DNA of 14,323 nucleotides from positions 1-14,323 of the forward strand of contig JAFRUW010000083.1 of the NCBI GenBank assembly GCA_017438675.1. Direction: 5' to 3'. The notes beneath the pieces are model-generated. The model was not told the DNA's origin. It made no database searches and saw only the letters and a list, made by a program, of their open reading frames with translations. Source of the stretch: Oscillospiraceae bacterium. GTDB lineage: Bacteria; Bacillota; Clostridia; Oscillospirales; Oscillospiraceae. Position numbers and translations under genes: made by a program. Of the stretch, positions 5,792-13,666 are shown piece by piece (position 1 is the stretch's first letter; every line of letters starts with the position of its first letter).

Positions 5792-5820
5792 TTGTAAATT
5801 CGGGCGGAATGTGGTATGAT
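5792..5820 (+). promoter_or_regulatory. Promoter for thpR-smr operon
   Basis: TTGTAA (5792-5797), a 17-base spacer and TATGAT (5815-5820) with a TGn extension just upstream of the -10 form a good housekeeping promoter. The -10 is about 42 bases before the thpR ATG, which has AAAAGGAGG seven bases upstream. Confidence 0.75.
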
Positions 5821-5862
5821 TTTCCAAAGAGCACAATCAAGCTGAGAAAAGGAGGCGCCGTT

Positions 5863-6396
5863 ATGCGTCTTTTCATCGCCATAAGCTTTACGGAAGAGAA
5901 CCGCCGCATCCTGGCGGACACGGCGGAGCTTCTGCGGGCAAATTCCCGGGGCGGCACCTTCACCCGGGAGGAGAATTTCCACATTACGCTGGCCTTTCTT
6001 GGGGAGGTTCAGCCTTTTGAGGTGAAAAAGATACGTCAGGTCATGGCGGCCTCCGCGGGCCCGGCTTTTGATTTTGAGATCGGCGGCCTCGGCAGATTCA
6101 AACGCACCGGGGGCGACATTTACTGGCTGGGCATAGAGCGTGTGCCGGAGCTTTTTGACCTTGCGGAGAAGCTTCAGACCGGGCTCCGGGCCGCGGGCTT
6201 CGACATTGAGGACAGGCCCTTCAAGCCCCATCTCACTCTCGGCCGTCAGGTGATGCTGGACTGCGACCCCAAAACACTTGACACGCCTGTTCTTAGCTGT
6301 CACGCCGGGCGCATAAGCCTCATGCAGTCCCAGCGGATCAGGGGCGTACTGACTTACACGGAGATCTACGGGAAGGAGCTGAAGGCAGATGGCTAA
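5863..6396 (+). CDS. thpR: RNA 2',3'-cyclic phosphodiesterase (2H phosphoesterase)
   Basis: The 177-residue cytoplasmic protein has the two catalytic motifs of the 2H/LigT phosphoesterase family: HITL at residues 40-43 (followed by AFLGEV) and HLTLGR at 123-128. Members open 2',3'-cyclic phosphate ends of RNA and were first described as 2'-5' RNA ligases. The beginning MRLFIAISF is typical. The ATG at 5863 has a perfect AAAAGGAGG seven bases upstream and a promoter just before it; the frame stays open far upstream to 5239, but that part is antisense to spmA and non-coding in character. The gene overlaps the downstream smr gene by 8 bases, so the two are translated together. Both have RNA-related families, which may reflect a shared role in RNA turnover (inference). 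Confidence 0.93.
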   Translation: MRLFIAISFTEENRRILADTAELLRANSRGGTFTREENFHITLAFLGEVQPFEVKKIRQVMAASAGPAFDFEIGGLGRFKRTGGDIYWLGIERVPELFDLAEKLQTGLRAAGFDIEDRPFKPHLTLGRQVMLDCDPKTLDTPVLSCHAGRISLMQSQRIRGVLTYTEIYGKELKADG

Positions 6397-6655
6397 AATC
6401 GACAGTCCTCAGTCGGGCATAATCGAAGTTGACGTTCACGGTATGACGAAGCGTCAGGCGTATTTCGTCATCAACCAGCGGCTCAACTCGGCAGGCTACG
6501 GCGTTTACCGTATCCGCGTCATACACGGCTTCCACGGCGGCACCGAGCTCCGCAACATGGTGCGGAAGGATTTCAAAAAGCACCCCAAGGTGAAGCGCAT
6601 CGAATGGGGCCTCAATCCGGGTGACACGGACCTCATAATCCGCGAGTTATTTTAA
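6389..6655 (+). CDS. Stand-alone Smr domain protein
   Basis: The 88-residue protein is nearly all one Smr (small MutS-related) domain: the DVHGMT motif at residues 15-20 and the RVIHGFHGGTELR motif at about 43-55, which corresponds to the HGxGxGxLR core. Smr domains are nucleic-acid nicking or binding modules; some stand-alone ones act on RNA and rescue stalled ribosomes. In this copy the second motif reads HGFHGG instead of the commoner HGxGxG, so activity is not certain. The start ATG lies within the end of thpR (ATGGCTAA), 8 bases overlap, with AGGAG about ten bases upstream. It is not fused to MutS2. The operon ends in a strong terminator six bases after the stop. Confidence 0.87.
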   Translation: MAKIDSPQSGIIEVDVHGMTKRQAYFVINQRLNSAGYGVYRIRVIHGFHGGTELRNMVRKDFKKHPKVKRIEWGLNPGDTDLIIRELF

Positions 6656-6660
6656 AGGTA

Positions 6661-6696
6661 AAACCCTCTGACGTGGAATCGTCAGAGGGTTTTTTG
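6661..6696. terminator. Shared convergent terminator of smr and the antiporter operon
   Basis: A perfect 13-base stem (aaaccctctgacg at 6661-6673 with 6680-6692) has a 6-base loop and merges into a run of T (TTTTTT from 6690) on the plus strand. On the minus strand the stem ends in GGGTTTTACC, a shorter T run. It sits between the smr stop and the stop codon of the last gene of the large minus-strand operon. Confidence 0.9.
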
Positions 6697-8496
6697 TCAT
6701 TTTTCGTCTTTTATAAGTCCCAGCTTTGAGGCTATGAACTTCCCTGCCGGAGCAAGGACTTTGTTTTCCCCGAACACCCGTGCAAGCGGGCCTAAGCATC
6801 CCGGAAGGATTTTTAACAGCAGCGGGCGGTAGACTTTATCCTCCAGATCCAGCCACTTCGGCAGGCGGTCGGCATACACCCTTACGCCGTTTTCCTTCTT
6901 CATAAGGAACCCCCGGATGACGAGGAAATACACGGTCACGCCGATGGCAAGGGATATTCCCCCGCCCTTGAGATTCTCAAGGGAGAAGTAGTTCACCGCG
7001 TGCTCCAGTTCCCCGCCGTGGATAAAGCTCTGCCCCAGCTCCGCTATACGGTTCATGGTGATGCCGGAGGTCATGCCCAGCAGGGGAAGGACAGCGGCGG
7101 AACCGATAAGAGCAGCCGCCGACAGGGGCGACAGGCTCTTTTTTATGCCGTCGTACTTCTCCTGACATTCGGTGTTCTTTTCCACAAAGATGCAGACGTA
7201 GAGCTTCGTCATGTAGGCCACCGTAAGTCCCCCGGCGATGAGGAACAGCCACTCGGCGATCTTTATCCAGATCAGTCCCGATTCCGCATAGAACTCCACA
7301 ATGCTCTCATGGAGTAAGGTCTTGCTTATATATCCGTTCCACAGTGGTATGCCGCCGATCCCCAACGCCCCCATAAGGAAGGCAAAATGCAGGATTGGCT
7401 TGTTCCTGCCGAAGCCCCGGAGCTTATTGAGATCCAGGGTGTGGACGTTCATGTAGATGGCCCCGGCGGTCATGAACAGCACAAGCTTTATGAGGGAGTG
7501 GTTCACCATGTGGAGCATGACGCCTCTTGCGGCAAGAGCGTTTTCATGGCCCAGAAGACAGCACATTGACAGTCCCGTGAGGATGAACCCGATCTGGGAC
7601 ATGGAGGAGCAGGCAAGAGTTCGCTTTAAGTTCACCGACAGCACACCCAGCACCGCGCCCCACACCATTGTGATGACACCGACTATCAGCATGGCAAAGC
7701 CCCAGACTTCGTCGTATCTGAAAATATGGCAGCAGAGTACGATCATGCCGAACACACCCGCCTTTGTAAGAACGCCGGAAAGCAGGGCGCTTGCGGGGGC
7801 GGGCGCCACGGGATGGGCCTTGGGGAGCCAGATATGAAGGGGGAACATGCCCGCCTTCGCCCCGAAGCCGAAGAGTATGCAGGCCCCGGCGGTGTAAAGC
7901 GTTCCCCGGTTTGAGACGGCTTTGCAGGCGTCGTACAGCTCGTCGATAACGAGGGTGCCGGTCAGATTATTGAGCAGGAACATGCCCATGAGGGTCACAA
8001 GGCCGCCGATGACGGCAACGGCAAGATATGTATTGGCCGCTCTCAGGGCGTCCCCGGTCTCATCCTGAGCCACCCAGGGGAAGGAGGCAAGGCTCATGAC
8101 CTCAAAGAACAGGAAAGCGGTCATAAGATCAGCCGACAGGAACACGCCCTGTGTCGCTCCAAGGGTCAGGAGGCAGAACAGGAAGTATCTGTCCGTGTTG
8201 TGATAATGGGCGAAGTATTCCGGTGACAGGAGGGCAGTCATAAACCACATAAAGGCGGTTATGACCGTGTAAACGCACCGGAAGCCGTCCAGTCTGAGGT
8301 TTATCCCGCACAGGTCAGCGGCGTATTCCCCGTTAAAGCACATAACGGCGGCGAGTATCGTCAGGCACAGCTCGATAAACGTGACGGCGATCACCGCAAA
8401 GTCACGGGAGCGTCTGTTTTTTCTCCCCGCAAGCCACACCGCGGGGGCGCTCGCCATGGGGAAAACAACAAGTAAAAGGATAAGAATATTTCTCAT
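6697..8496 (-). CDS. Proton-conducting membrane subunit, NuoL/ND5-MrpA type (antiporter-like subunit 3)
   Basis: The 599-residue protein is a multi-helix member of the complex I / Mrp antiporter superfamily. The core proton-channel residues are all visible: Glu132 in TM5 (FLFFEVMSLASF), Lys214 in TM7 (FGAKAGMFPLH), the HPVAPAPASALLSG motif at 228-241, Lys245 in TM8, Lys337 (NHSLIK) and Lys392 in TM12 (NGYISKTLL). After the 14-helix core comes about 150 residues with further helices, similar in length to NuoL (about 610) and HyfB-type subunits. It would move H+ or Na+ across the cell membrane, driven by a partner enzyme. AAGGAGGT lies six bases before the ATG. It is the last gene of the operon, 12 bases after its neighbour. 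Which complex it belongs to cannot be said: no redox subunits are in view. Confidence 0.88.
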   Translation of the reverse strand: MRNILILLLVVFPMASAPAVWLAGRKNRRSRDFAVIAVTFIELCLTILAAVMCFNGEYAADLCGINLRLDGFRCVYTVITAFMWFMTALLSPEYFAHYHNTDRYFLFCLLTLGATQGVFLSADLMTAFLFFEVMSLASFPWVAQDETGDALRAANTYLAVAVIGGLVTLMGMFLLNNLTGTLVIDELYDACKAVSNRGTLYTAGACILFGFGAKAGMFPLHIWLPKAHPVAPAPASALLSGVLTKAGVFGMIVLCCHIFRYDEVWGFAMLIVGVITMVWGAVLGVLSVNLKRTLACSSMSQIGFILTGLSMCCLLGHENALAARGVMLHMVNHSLIKLVLFMTAGAIYMNVHTLDLNKLRGFGRNKPILHFAFLMGALGIGGIPLWNGYISKTLLHESIVEFYAESGLIWIKIAEWLFLIAGGLTVAYMTKLYVCIFVEKNTECQEKYDGIKKSLSPLSAAALIGSAAVLPLLGMTSGITMNRIAELGQSFIHGGELEHAVNYFSLENLKGGGISLAIGVTVYFLVIRGFLMKKENGVRVYADRLPKWLDLEDKVYRPLLLKILPGCLGPLARVFGENKVLAPAGKFIASKLGLIKDEK

Positions 8497-8508
8497 ATCG
8501 GCACCTCC

Positions 8509-9954
8509 TTAAACGCCCAGGAGGGCGGAAACAGTCTCGATTACCGCCCCTCCGAAAAGACCCGAGGCAAGGCACAGCAGGGCAAGCAGGACCATGGGAA
8601 CAAGCATGGGTGCCCTGGCTTCCCTTGAGCGCACTTTCTTCTTCGGTTCCCCGTCATCCGGCGGGAAGAACGCCTTTACCGATATCGTGAGCATATAAAC
8701 CGCCGTTAAAAACGCGGAATACAGCAGGGCGCATACGCCGATAGTTGACATAATATTCCCGGTTTCTATTGCCGACTGAGCCAGGAGCCACTTGCTCAAA
8801 AACCCGTTCAGCGGCGGCACGCCCGTAAGGGCAAGGCCGAACACCGTAAAGCATACGAAGGTGACGGGCATCCTCTTTCCGAGCCCTGTCATGTCGTCGG
8901 CGTATTCCTTACGCAGCCTGTGTATCACTGCCCCTGCGGCAAAGTATGCCCCCAGCTTGAAAATCGCATGGAACACCATGTGAACGACACCGGCTGCAAG
9001 CCCCGCGGCTGTCATCTGTGTCACGCCGAAGAGGATATATGAAGCGTTGGAGCAGGTGGAATATGCCAGTCTCCGCTTTATTTGCTTCTCTCTCCGCGCC
9101 ATGGTGGAGCCGAATACTATGGTCACAACGGTGACGCCCATGGCGGCGTACTGTGCCCATGTCCCGGCCAGGAAGTCTGCCTCAAAGGTGTAGAAAGTGA
9201 GGCGTATCACGGCGAAAACTCCCGCGTTCACCACCGCTATGGCGTGGAGGACGGCGGAAACCGGCGTTGCGACAACGTAGTCTCTCGGCATCCAGCCGTG
9301 AAGGGGGAAAACCGCCGCCATAACTCCGAAGCCCATAAAGCCGACAAGATACATTGTCATCGCAGTATTGGCCTCCCCCGGATCGAAGGAGCCGCCCATG
9401 CCGAACTCCGAGCCTCCCCGGAGCAAGACAAACACAACGGCGGCAAGGGCAAGCACAGCGCCGATAACGGAATAGATCAGATATGTCCTTCCCGCCTTTT
9501 TTGACTGCTTAGTCATGCCGTGGAACACCAGCGGAACCGTTGACGCCGACAGCAGCAGGCAGAAAACATACATGGTGAGGATAGTGCCGGACAGGGCAAT
9601 GCCGAAGGCGGCTCCCATGGCAAAGAGGAAACAGGCGTTAAACCAACGCACCTTTCCGTCATGGCGCATGTACTCTGCGGAGTAGACCGCCGCCACAGGC
9701 CATAGGGCTGCGGCGATCCCGGCGTAGATTTTGCCCATGCCGTCAAGCTTCAGCGAAAGCGCCGTGTTTCCGGCTGTTCCCAGCAGGGTAAAGCTCTCTC
9801 CGCTGTCTCTTGTCAGGAGCATCCACATGGCGGCTGACGACGCGAAAACAGCGATGAGGACAAGTATATCCCTGCTTCTGCGGCTGCGGAAAATGTCAAG
9901 GGTCAGAGCAAGCCCGAAAAGCGCGGGCAGCAGAATCGTGATTATCAAAGACAT
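8509..9954 (-). CDS. Antiporter-like membrane subunit 2, channel residues lost
   Basis: The 481-residue protein is full length for the NuoM/N-MrpD family and clearly a paralogue of the gene just upstream; both share VKxFFP near the end, xKRRLAYST/KKRLAYST, FLSKW and AVIRL blocks. Aligned by eye with it, the inlet half of the proton channel is broken: the TM5 Glu is Leu133 (MYVFCLLLSAS), the TM7 Lys is Met212 (FGVMAAVFPLH), the HPxAPAP motif is replaced by DYVVATP, and the TM8 Lys is Asn243, with a new His237. Lys333 and Lys388 (TM10-TM12 half) remain. The frame is intact and well spaced, with GGGGGGA four bases before the ATG, so it is not a decaying pseudogene. It may be a structural subunit, or carry a different ion, or use a different path. 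Confidence 0.85.
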   Translation of the reverse strand: MSLIITILLPALFGLALTLDIFRSRRSRDILVLIAVFASSAAMWMLLTRDSGESFTLLGTAGNTALSLKLDGMGKIYAGIAAALWPVAAVYSAEYMRHDGKVRWFNACFLFAMGAAFGIALSGTILTMYVFCLLLSASTVPLVFHGMTKQSKKAGRTYLIYSVIGAVLALAAVVFVLLRGGSEFGMGGSFDPGEANTAMTMYLVGFMGFGVMAAVFPLHGWMPRDYVVATPVSAVLHAIAVVNAGVFAVIRLTFYTFEADFLAGTWAQYAAMGVTVVTIVFGSTMARREKQIKRRLAYSTCSNASYILFGVTQMTAAGLAAGVVHMVFHAIFKLGAYFAAGAVIHRLRKEYADDMTGLGKRMPVTFVCFTVFGLALTGVPPLNGFLSKWLLAQSAIETGNIMSTIGVCALLYSAFLTAVYMLTISVKAFFPPDDGEPKKKVRSREARAPMLVPMVLLALLCLASGLFGGAVIETVSALLGV

Positions 9955-9966
9955 TCAAATCCCCCC

Positions 9967-11421
9967 TTAACACATAAGCGACGCCAGCGAACCGGTGAAA
10001 TCCGCGATCCCGCTGGAGAACAGGCCCAGCGCCACGGCAAGAACGGCCAGGATCACCATGGGGACCCACATCACCCTCGGCTCGTGAATACGCCTGAACG
10101 CATCATTGTCACCGCCCGGGAAAAAGCCCTTCACCGCGATGGGGAGAAGATACCCGGCTGTGAGGAGGGCGCTTACGAGAAGCACAACGGGAATGAGCCA
10201 CTTAAACGCCCCGTTCATACCCTTTAGCGCGGCAGAGGCCAGATACCATTTGCTCAGAAAACCGCCTGTGGGAGGTATGCCCACAAGGGTCAGGGAAGCA
10301 AGGGTAAAGCACCACATGGTCACGGGCAGCTGCTTCCCGATACCGGTGAGCTGACCGGCTTCCGTCTTGCCGGTGAGGTAAATTATCGCTCCTGCCGTGA
10401 GGAACAGGCAGACCTTGCTGAGCACATGGAATATTACATGGAGAAGGGCGCCCTGAACTCCGGCGGGGGACAGCATGAAAAGGCCCACCATTATGTATGA
10501 AAGCTGGCTCACGGTGGAATAGGCCAGCCGCTTTTTCAGTACCTTTTCCAGATACGCCATCATGGAGCCCATGAAAACGGTGATGAGGGCAAGGATCAAA
10601 AGGGCCGTCTGCACCCATGTTCCCCTTAAAAACTCAGCGCCCACAACGTAGTACACCAGCCTGATCACCGCTATTACCCCGGCCTTGGCGATGAGCCCCG
10701 ATAAAAGGGCGCTTGCGGGGGCGGGGGCCGCCGGGTGCCCCGTGGGGAGCCAGCCGTGGAGGGGGTACATGCCCGCCTTTGCCCCGAAGCCGATGACCGC
10801 CGCGAATATCACAGGGAGCAGTATTTTGCTGTCCCTTACGGCTGCAGCCGTATCAAGGGACCCGCCGGGGACAAAGCTCATGGATGACGTGTATTTATAG
10901 AGGAAGAATATGCCCAAAAGTGCCAGAAAAGCCCCGGCTATGGAATAAAACAGGTATTTGAGCGCCGCGGAAACGGACTCCTTCGTCATGGAGTGAATTA
11001 CCAGCGGCATGCTCACAAGGGTGAGCAGCTCATAGGCGGTGTAGAGCGTCGCCATATTGGCCGCCAGGGCTGTCATCAGCATGGCCCCCTCGGAAAGCAG
11101 CATGAAGGCAAAGAAACGATCCTCGTTTTTCTCATGCTTCATGTACTCACAGGCGAAAAGCCCGGTAAGGAGCCACCCGACGGAGATGAGGATGATAAAC
11201 AGCCTGCCCAGCCCGTCAATGCCCAGATCAAGGCTTAACCCCTCGGTGATCCTGAGTATGTGGAAGGACGCGTCCCCGCCGAAGGCCAGCGTCACGCACA
11301 CGCCTGCTTCGGCGGCAAGGACCGCCATAAGCAGTATAAGCTTCGTAATTCTGTTCTTTATCCTCACGGCAGGGAGCAGAAGCCCCGCCAGGGTGGGGAT
11401 CAGAACCGCGGTAAGCAGCAT
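9967..11421 (-). CDS. Proton-conducting membrane subunit, NuoM/N-MrpD type (antiporter-like subunit 1)
   Basis: The 484-residue multi-helix protein has every residue expected of an active half-channel pair: Glu131 in TM5 (YTAYELLTLVS), Lys215 in TM7 (FGAKAGMYPLHGWLP), HPAAPAPASALLSG at 229-242, Lys246 in TM8, Lys336 in TM10 (FHVLSKVCLF) and Lys391 in TM12 (GGFLSKWYL). Length and motifs fit MrpD, NuoN/M and the related subunits of energy-converting hydrogenases. It would translocate H+ or Na+ across the membrane as part of a larger complex. The ATG at 11421 has AGGA ten bases upstream. It starts 31 bases after yhaN-like ends and is followed by its paralogue after 12 bases, so it is in one operon with the SbcCD-like pair. 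The true complex is unknown. Confidence 0.88.
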   Translation of the reverse strand: MLLTAVLIPTLAGLLLPAVRIKNRITKLILLMAVLAAEAGVCVTLAFGGDASFHILRITEGLSLDLGIDGLGRLFIILISVGWLLTGLFACEYMKHEKNEDRFFAFMLLSEGAMLMTALAANMATLYTAYELLTLVSMPLVIHSMTKESVSAALKYLFYSIAGAFLALLGIFFLYKYTSSMSFVPGGSLDTAAAVRDSKILLPVIFAAVIGFGAKAGMYPLHGWLPTGHPAAPAPASALLSGLIAKAGVIAVIRLVYYVVGAEFLRGTWVQTALLILALITVFMGSMMAYLEKVLKKRLAYSTVSQLSYIMVGLFMLSPAGVQGALLHVIFHVLSKVCLFLTAGAIIYLTGKTEAGQLTGIGKQLPVTMWCFTLASLTLVGIPPTGGFLSKWYLASAALKGMNGAFKWLIPVVLLVSALLTAGYLLPIAVKGFFPGGDNDAFRRIHEPRVMWVPMVILAVLAVALGLFSSGIADFTGSLASLMC

Positions 11422-11452
11422 TTTCTTCAGTTCCTTTCTTTTATGATGGAGG

Positions 11453-13666
11453 TCAGATGCCGGTTATAACGTTCACATGGGTGTCGCCGGAGAAATAATC
11501 CGCCTCACGGGAATGGCAGGAAAAGACTATCACCTGCCGTGTTTCGCTGAGTTCAAGGAGCAGATCGAGAGCCCTCTTCATGCGGTCGTCGTCAAAGCAC
11601 GTCAGCGCATCGTCCAGTATCACGGGGCATTCCGGCAGCATGAGGCTGCACATGGCAAGCCGCAGGGACAGGTAAAGCTGATCCTTTGTGCCCTGACTGA
11701 GGGACAGAACCCCCCGGCTGACGGAGTCTCCCTCCGCCCTTGCCGTGGCGTCAAGGCTCTTGTCGAACCGGAGCGCCAGATATTTCCCGCCGGTCATGCG
11801 CCTCATATACTCCCCCGCGATCTCACTGATCACCGGGGAGAAGCGTGTCTGCATCTCACTGTCCGCGTCCTTAAGGGTGTTCACCGCAAGGGTCACGGCG
11901 TCGTATTTCCGCCTGCAGTCCAGAATCGATTTCTCAAGCTCCTCGATCTCGCCCTTCAGCACCGCCGGGTCGCCCATGGACCGGACGGCCCCCAGCTCCT
12001 GATTGTACCGCTCACGGAGCACGGCAAGCTCGTCCCCGCTCTGCCTCAGCATGCGGAGGGTGGTCTCCCTGTCCCATTCGGGCTCAGGCAGGGGCGCACC
12101 GTCGTCCTCCTCCGCTGCAGTCTGCTCAGCGTTCAGCATTTCGTATATCCTTCCGGCACTCTCATATTCTGATTTCGCCTTCAACAGCTCGTCGAGCTTA
12201 TCCGCTGCCCTTTCCACCTCACGGTGAAGCTGGGGGACAGCGTCGATCCTTCCGAATACCCGCCCGGCGTCCTGAAGCAGCTCGTTTTCCGCAGTCGCCA
12301 CCCTGTTTTTTGACATATCGCAGGCGCTTTCCGCAAGGGATACGCCTGTTTCGGCGTTCTTTAATCTTTCGGAGCACCTCATGTACTCCTCCGCCGCTTC
12401 GGTCAGCTCATCCGCGGAGTCCATGCCGAACTCGTTCAGTATGGCGTCCCGGGCGGCCTCCGACTGCTTGTCTGACGAAGGAATGAGATAAAGGGCGATG
12501 CCCGAGGCCGCAGCACCCACAAGGCTCAGCGCAAGGGCGGGGGTACTGGCGTTAAACACCGTGGCGGTGACAATGCAGATCACGCATAACGCGGTCAGGG
12601 CGATACTGACCGTCTTGCGGCGTCTGTCGTTTTTGAATTCCGCCGCCTTTCTGTCATATTCCGCCGCCTTCTCCGCCTGGGTTCCGGCGTACAGGGGCGT
12701 AACGCCCTTTACGGCGCATCGGTTCAGCCGCTCTTCTGCGGCGTCCCGCTCCGCGATCCTCTTGTACTTTTCCGAAATATCACTCTCCGCCAGACCGCGA
12801 AGCATCTCAAGGGCGGACAGTTCTCCCCGGAGCCTGACCACATCCTCACGGGTCACGCTTCCAACGGACTCCCTGAGGCGGCTCATGCGTTCTCCGGCGT
12901 TTTCCATGTCCTGCTTCGCATGGTTTAGCCTGCGTCTCGTCTCACGGGCTTCACGCTTCCTGTGAAGCTCCATTTCCCCTCTCAGAGCTGCAACTCTCGC
13001 CTCTTTTCTGTCCAGCTCCTTTTTCAGATCGCCGATTTTCCCGTTTTCGGTCTCCAGCGATTCAAGCTGCCGTCTGGCGCTGTCAAGCCGCTCCTCCAGC
13101 ATGGGGAGCCGCCCGGTTTTGTTGTATTTAAGCTCCCTCTGCCACTTGCGGAGCCGCCGGTCGATCTCACTGTAGGACGCTTCCTCGTCGCCGGAGGAGA
13201 CAATGCGGTCTATCCTGCGGTCAAGATCGTCGCTTCTCACCACCTTGACCCCGGCCTGACCGATGAATGCGGTGCGGGAAAACACGTCCTCGGAGGCGCC
13301 GGTAACTGCCTCCCCGGAGAAATTCTCCACGGGCTCGCCGTTTAAGTCGTAGACCGCACTCAGTTTGCGCATGGGCGCCTGACCCTGGGATGTGCGCTGG
13401 ATTGTTATATCCTTCCCGCCGGCGGTGAGGCGCATGGTGCCTTCCATAACGCCTCCGGCCCAAGGCAGATACCTGGTCTTGTCCGGGAGATAATCCTCCT
13501 TTTTCCTGCGGGAGGTGTCGATACCGTACAGCATGGCCCGGATAAAGGCGCACCACGTGGATTTTCCGGACTCGTTGGGGGCACAGATCACGTTAAGGCC
13601 GTCCTTTAAGACCAGCTTTTTGTTTTTAAGCTTTCCGAAGGAAGCGTCAAGCTCTTTTATGATCAC
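11453..13666 (-). CDS. YhaN-like SMC/Rad50-type AAA ATPase with membrane segments
   Basis: The 737-residue protein has an ABC-type ATPase head split by coiled coils. The Walker A motif APNESGKST is at residues 29-37, the signature LSLSQGTKDQLYLSL starts near 654, Walker B VILDDAL is near 681-687 and an H-loop FSCH near 712-715. Between them are heptad-rich coiled coils (about 165-345 and 400-620). In the middle, two hydrophobic helices (about 353-371 and 376-395) predict a membrane hairpin in place of the zinc hook of SbcC/Rad50. This is the YhaN (AAA_27-like) family; B. subtilis YhaN is longer (about 960). It starts with GTG at 13666, overlapping the phosphoesterase gene by four bases (GTGA), and pairs with it as SbcC pairs with SbcD. 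DNA end processing is inferred from that pairing. Confidence 0.88.
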   Translation of the reverse strand: MIIKELDASFGKLKNKKLVLKDGLNVICAPNESGKSTWCAFIRAMLYGIDTSRRKKEDYLPDKTRYLPWAGGVMEGTMRLTAGGKDITIQRTSQGQAPMRKLSAVYDLNGEPVENFSGEAVTGASEDVFSRTAFIGQAGVKVVRSDDLDRRIDRIVSSGDEEASYSEIDRRLRKWQRELKYNKTGRLPMLEERLDSARRQLESLETENGKIGDLKKELDRKEARVAALRGEMELHRKREARETRRRLNHAKQDMENAGERMSRLRESVGSVTREDVVRLRGELSALEMLRGLAESDISEKYKRIAERDAAEERLNRCAVKGVTPLYAGTQAEKAAEYDRKAAEFKNDRRRKTVSIALTALCVICIVTATVFNASTPALALSLVGAAASGIALYLIPSSDKQSEAARDAILNEFGMDSADELTEAAEEYMRCSERLKNAETGVSLAESACDMSKNRVATAENELLQDAGRVFGRIDAVPQLHREVERAADKLDELLKAKSEYESAGRIYEMLNAEQTAAEEDDGAPLPEPEWDRETTLRMLRQSGDELAVLRERYNQELGAVRSMGDPAVLKGEIEELEKSILDCRRKYDAVTLAVNTLKDADSEMQTRFSPVISEIAGEYMRRMTGGKYLALRFDKSLDATARAEGDSVSRGVLSLSQGTKDQLYLSLRLAMCSLMLPECPVILDDALTCFDDDRMKRALDLLLELSETRQVIVFSCHSREADYFSGDTHVNVITGI

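Noticed and set aside
5239..5862. N-terminal extension of thpR open frame
   Set aside because: It is antisense to spmA. The downstream ATG at 5863 has a perfect AAAAGGAGG and a promoter, and gives the normal family length and N-terminus.
11477..12172. 231-codon plus-strand frame inside the AAA ATPase gene
   Set aside because: Antisense shadow in a biased-codon gene; no start signal or motif.
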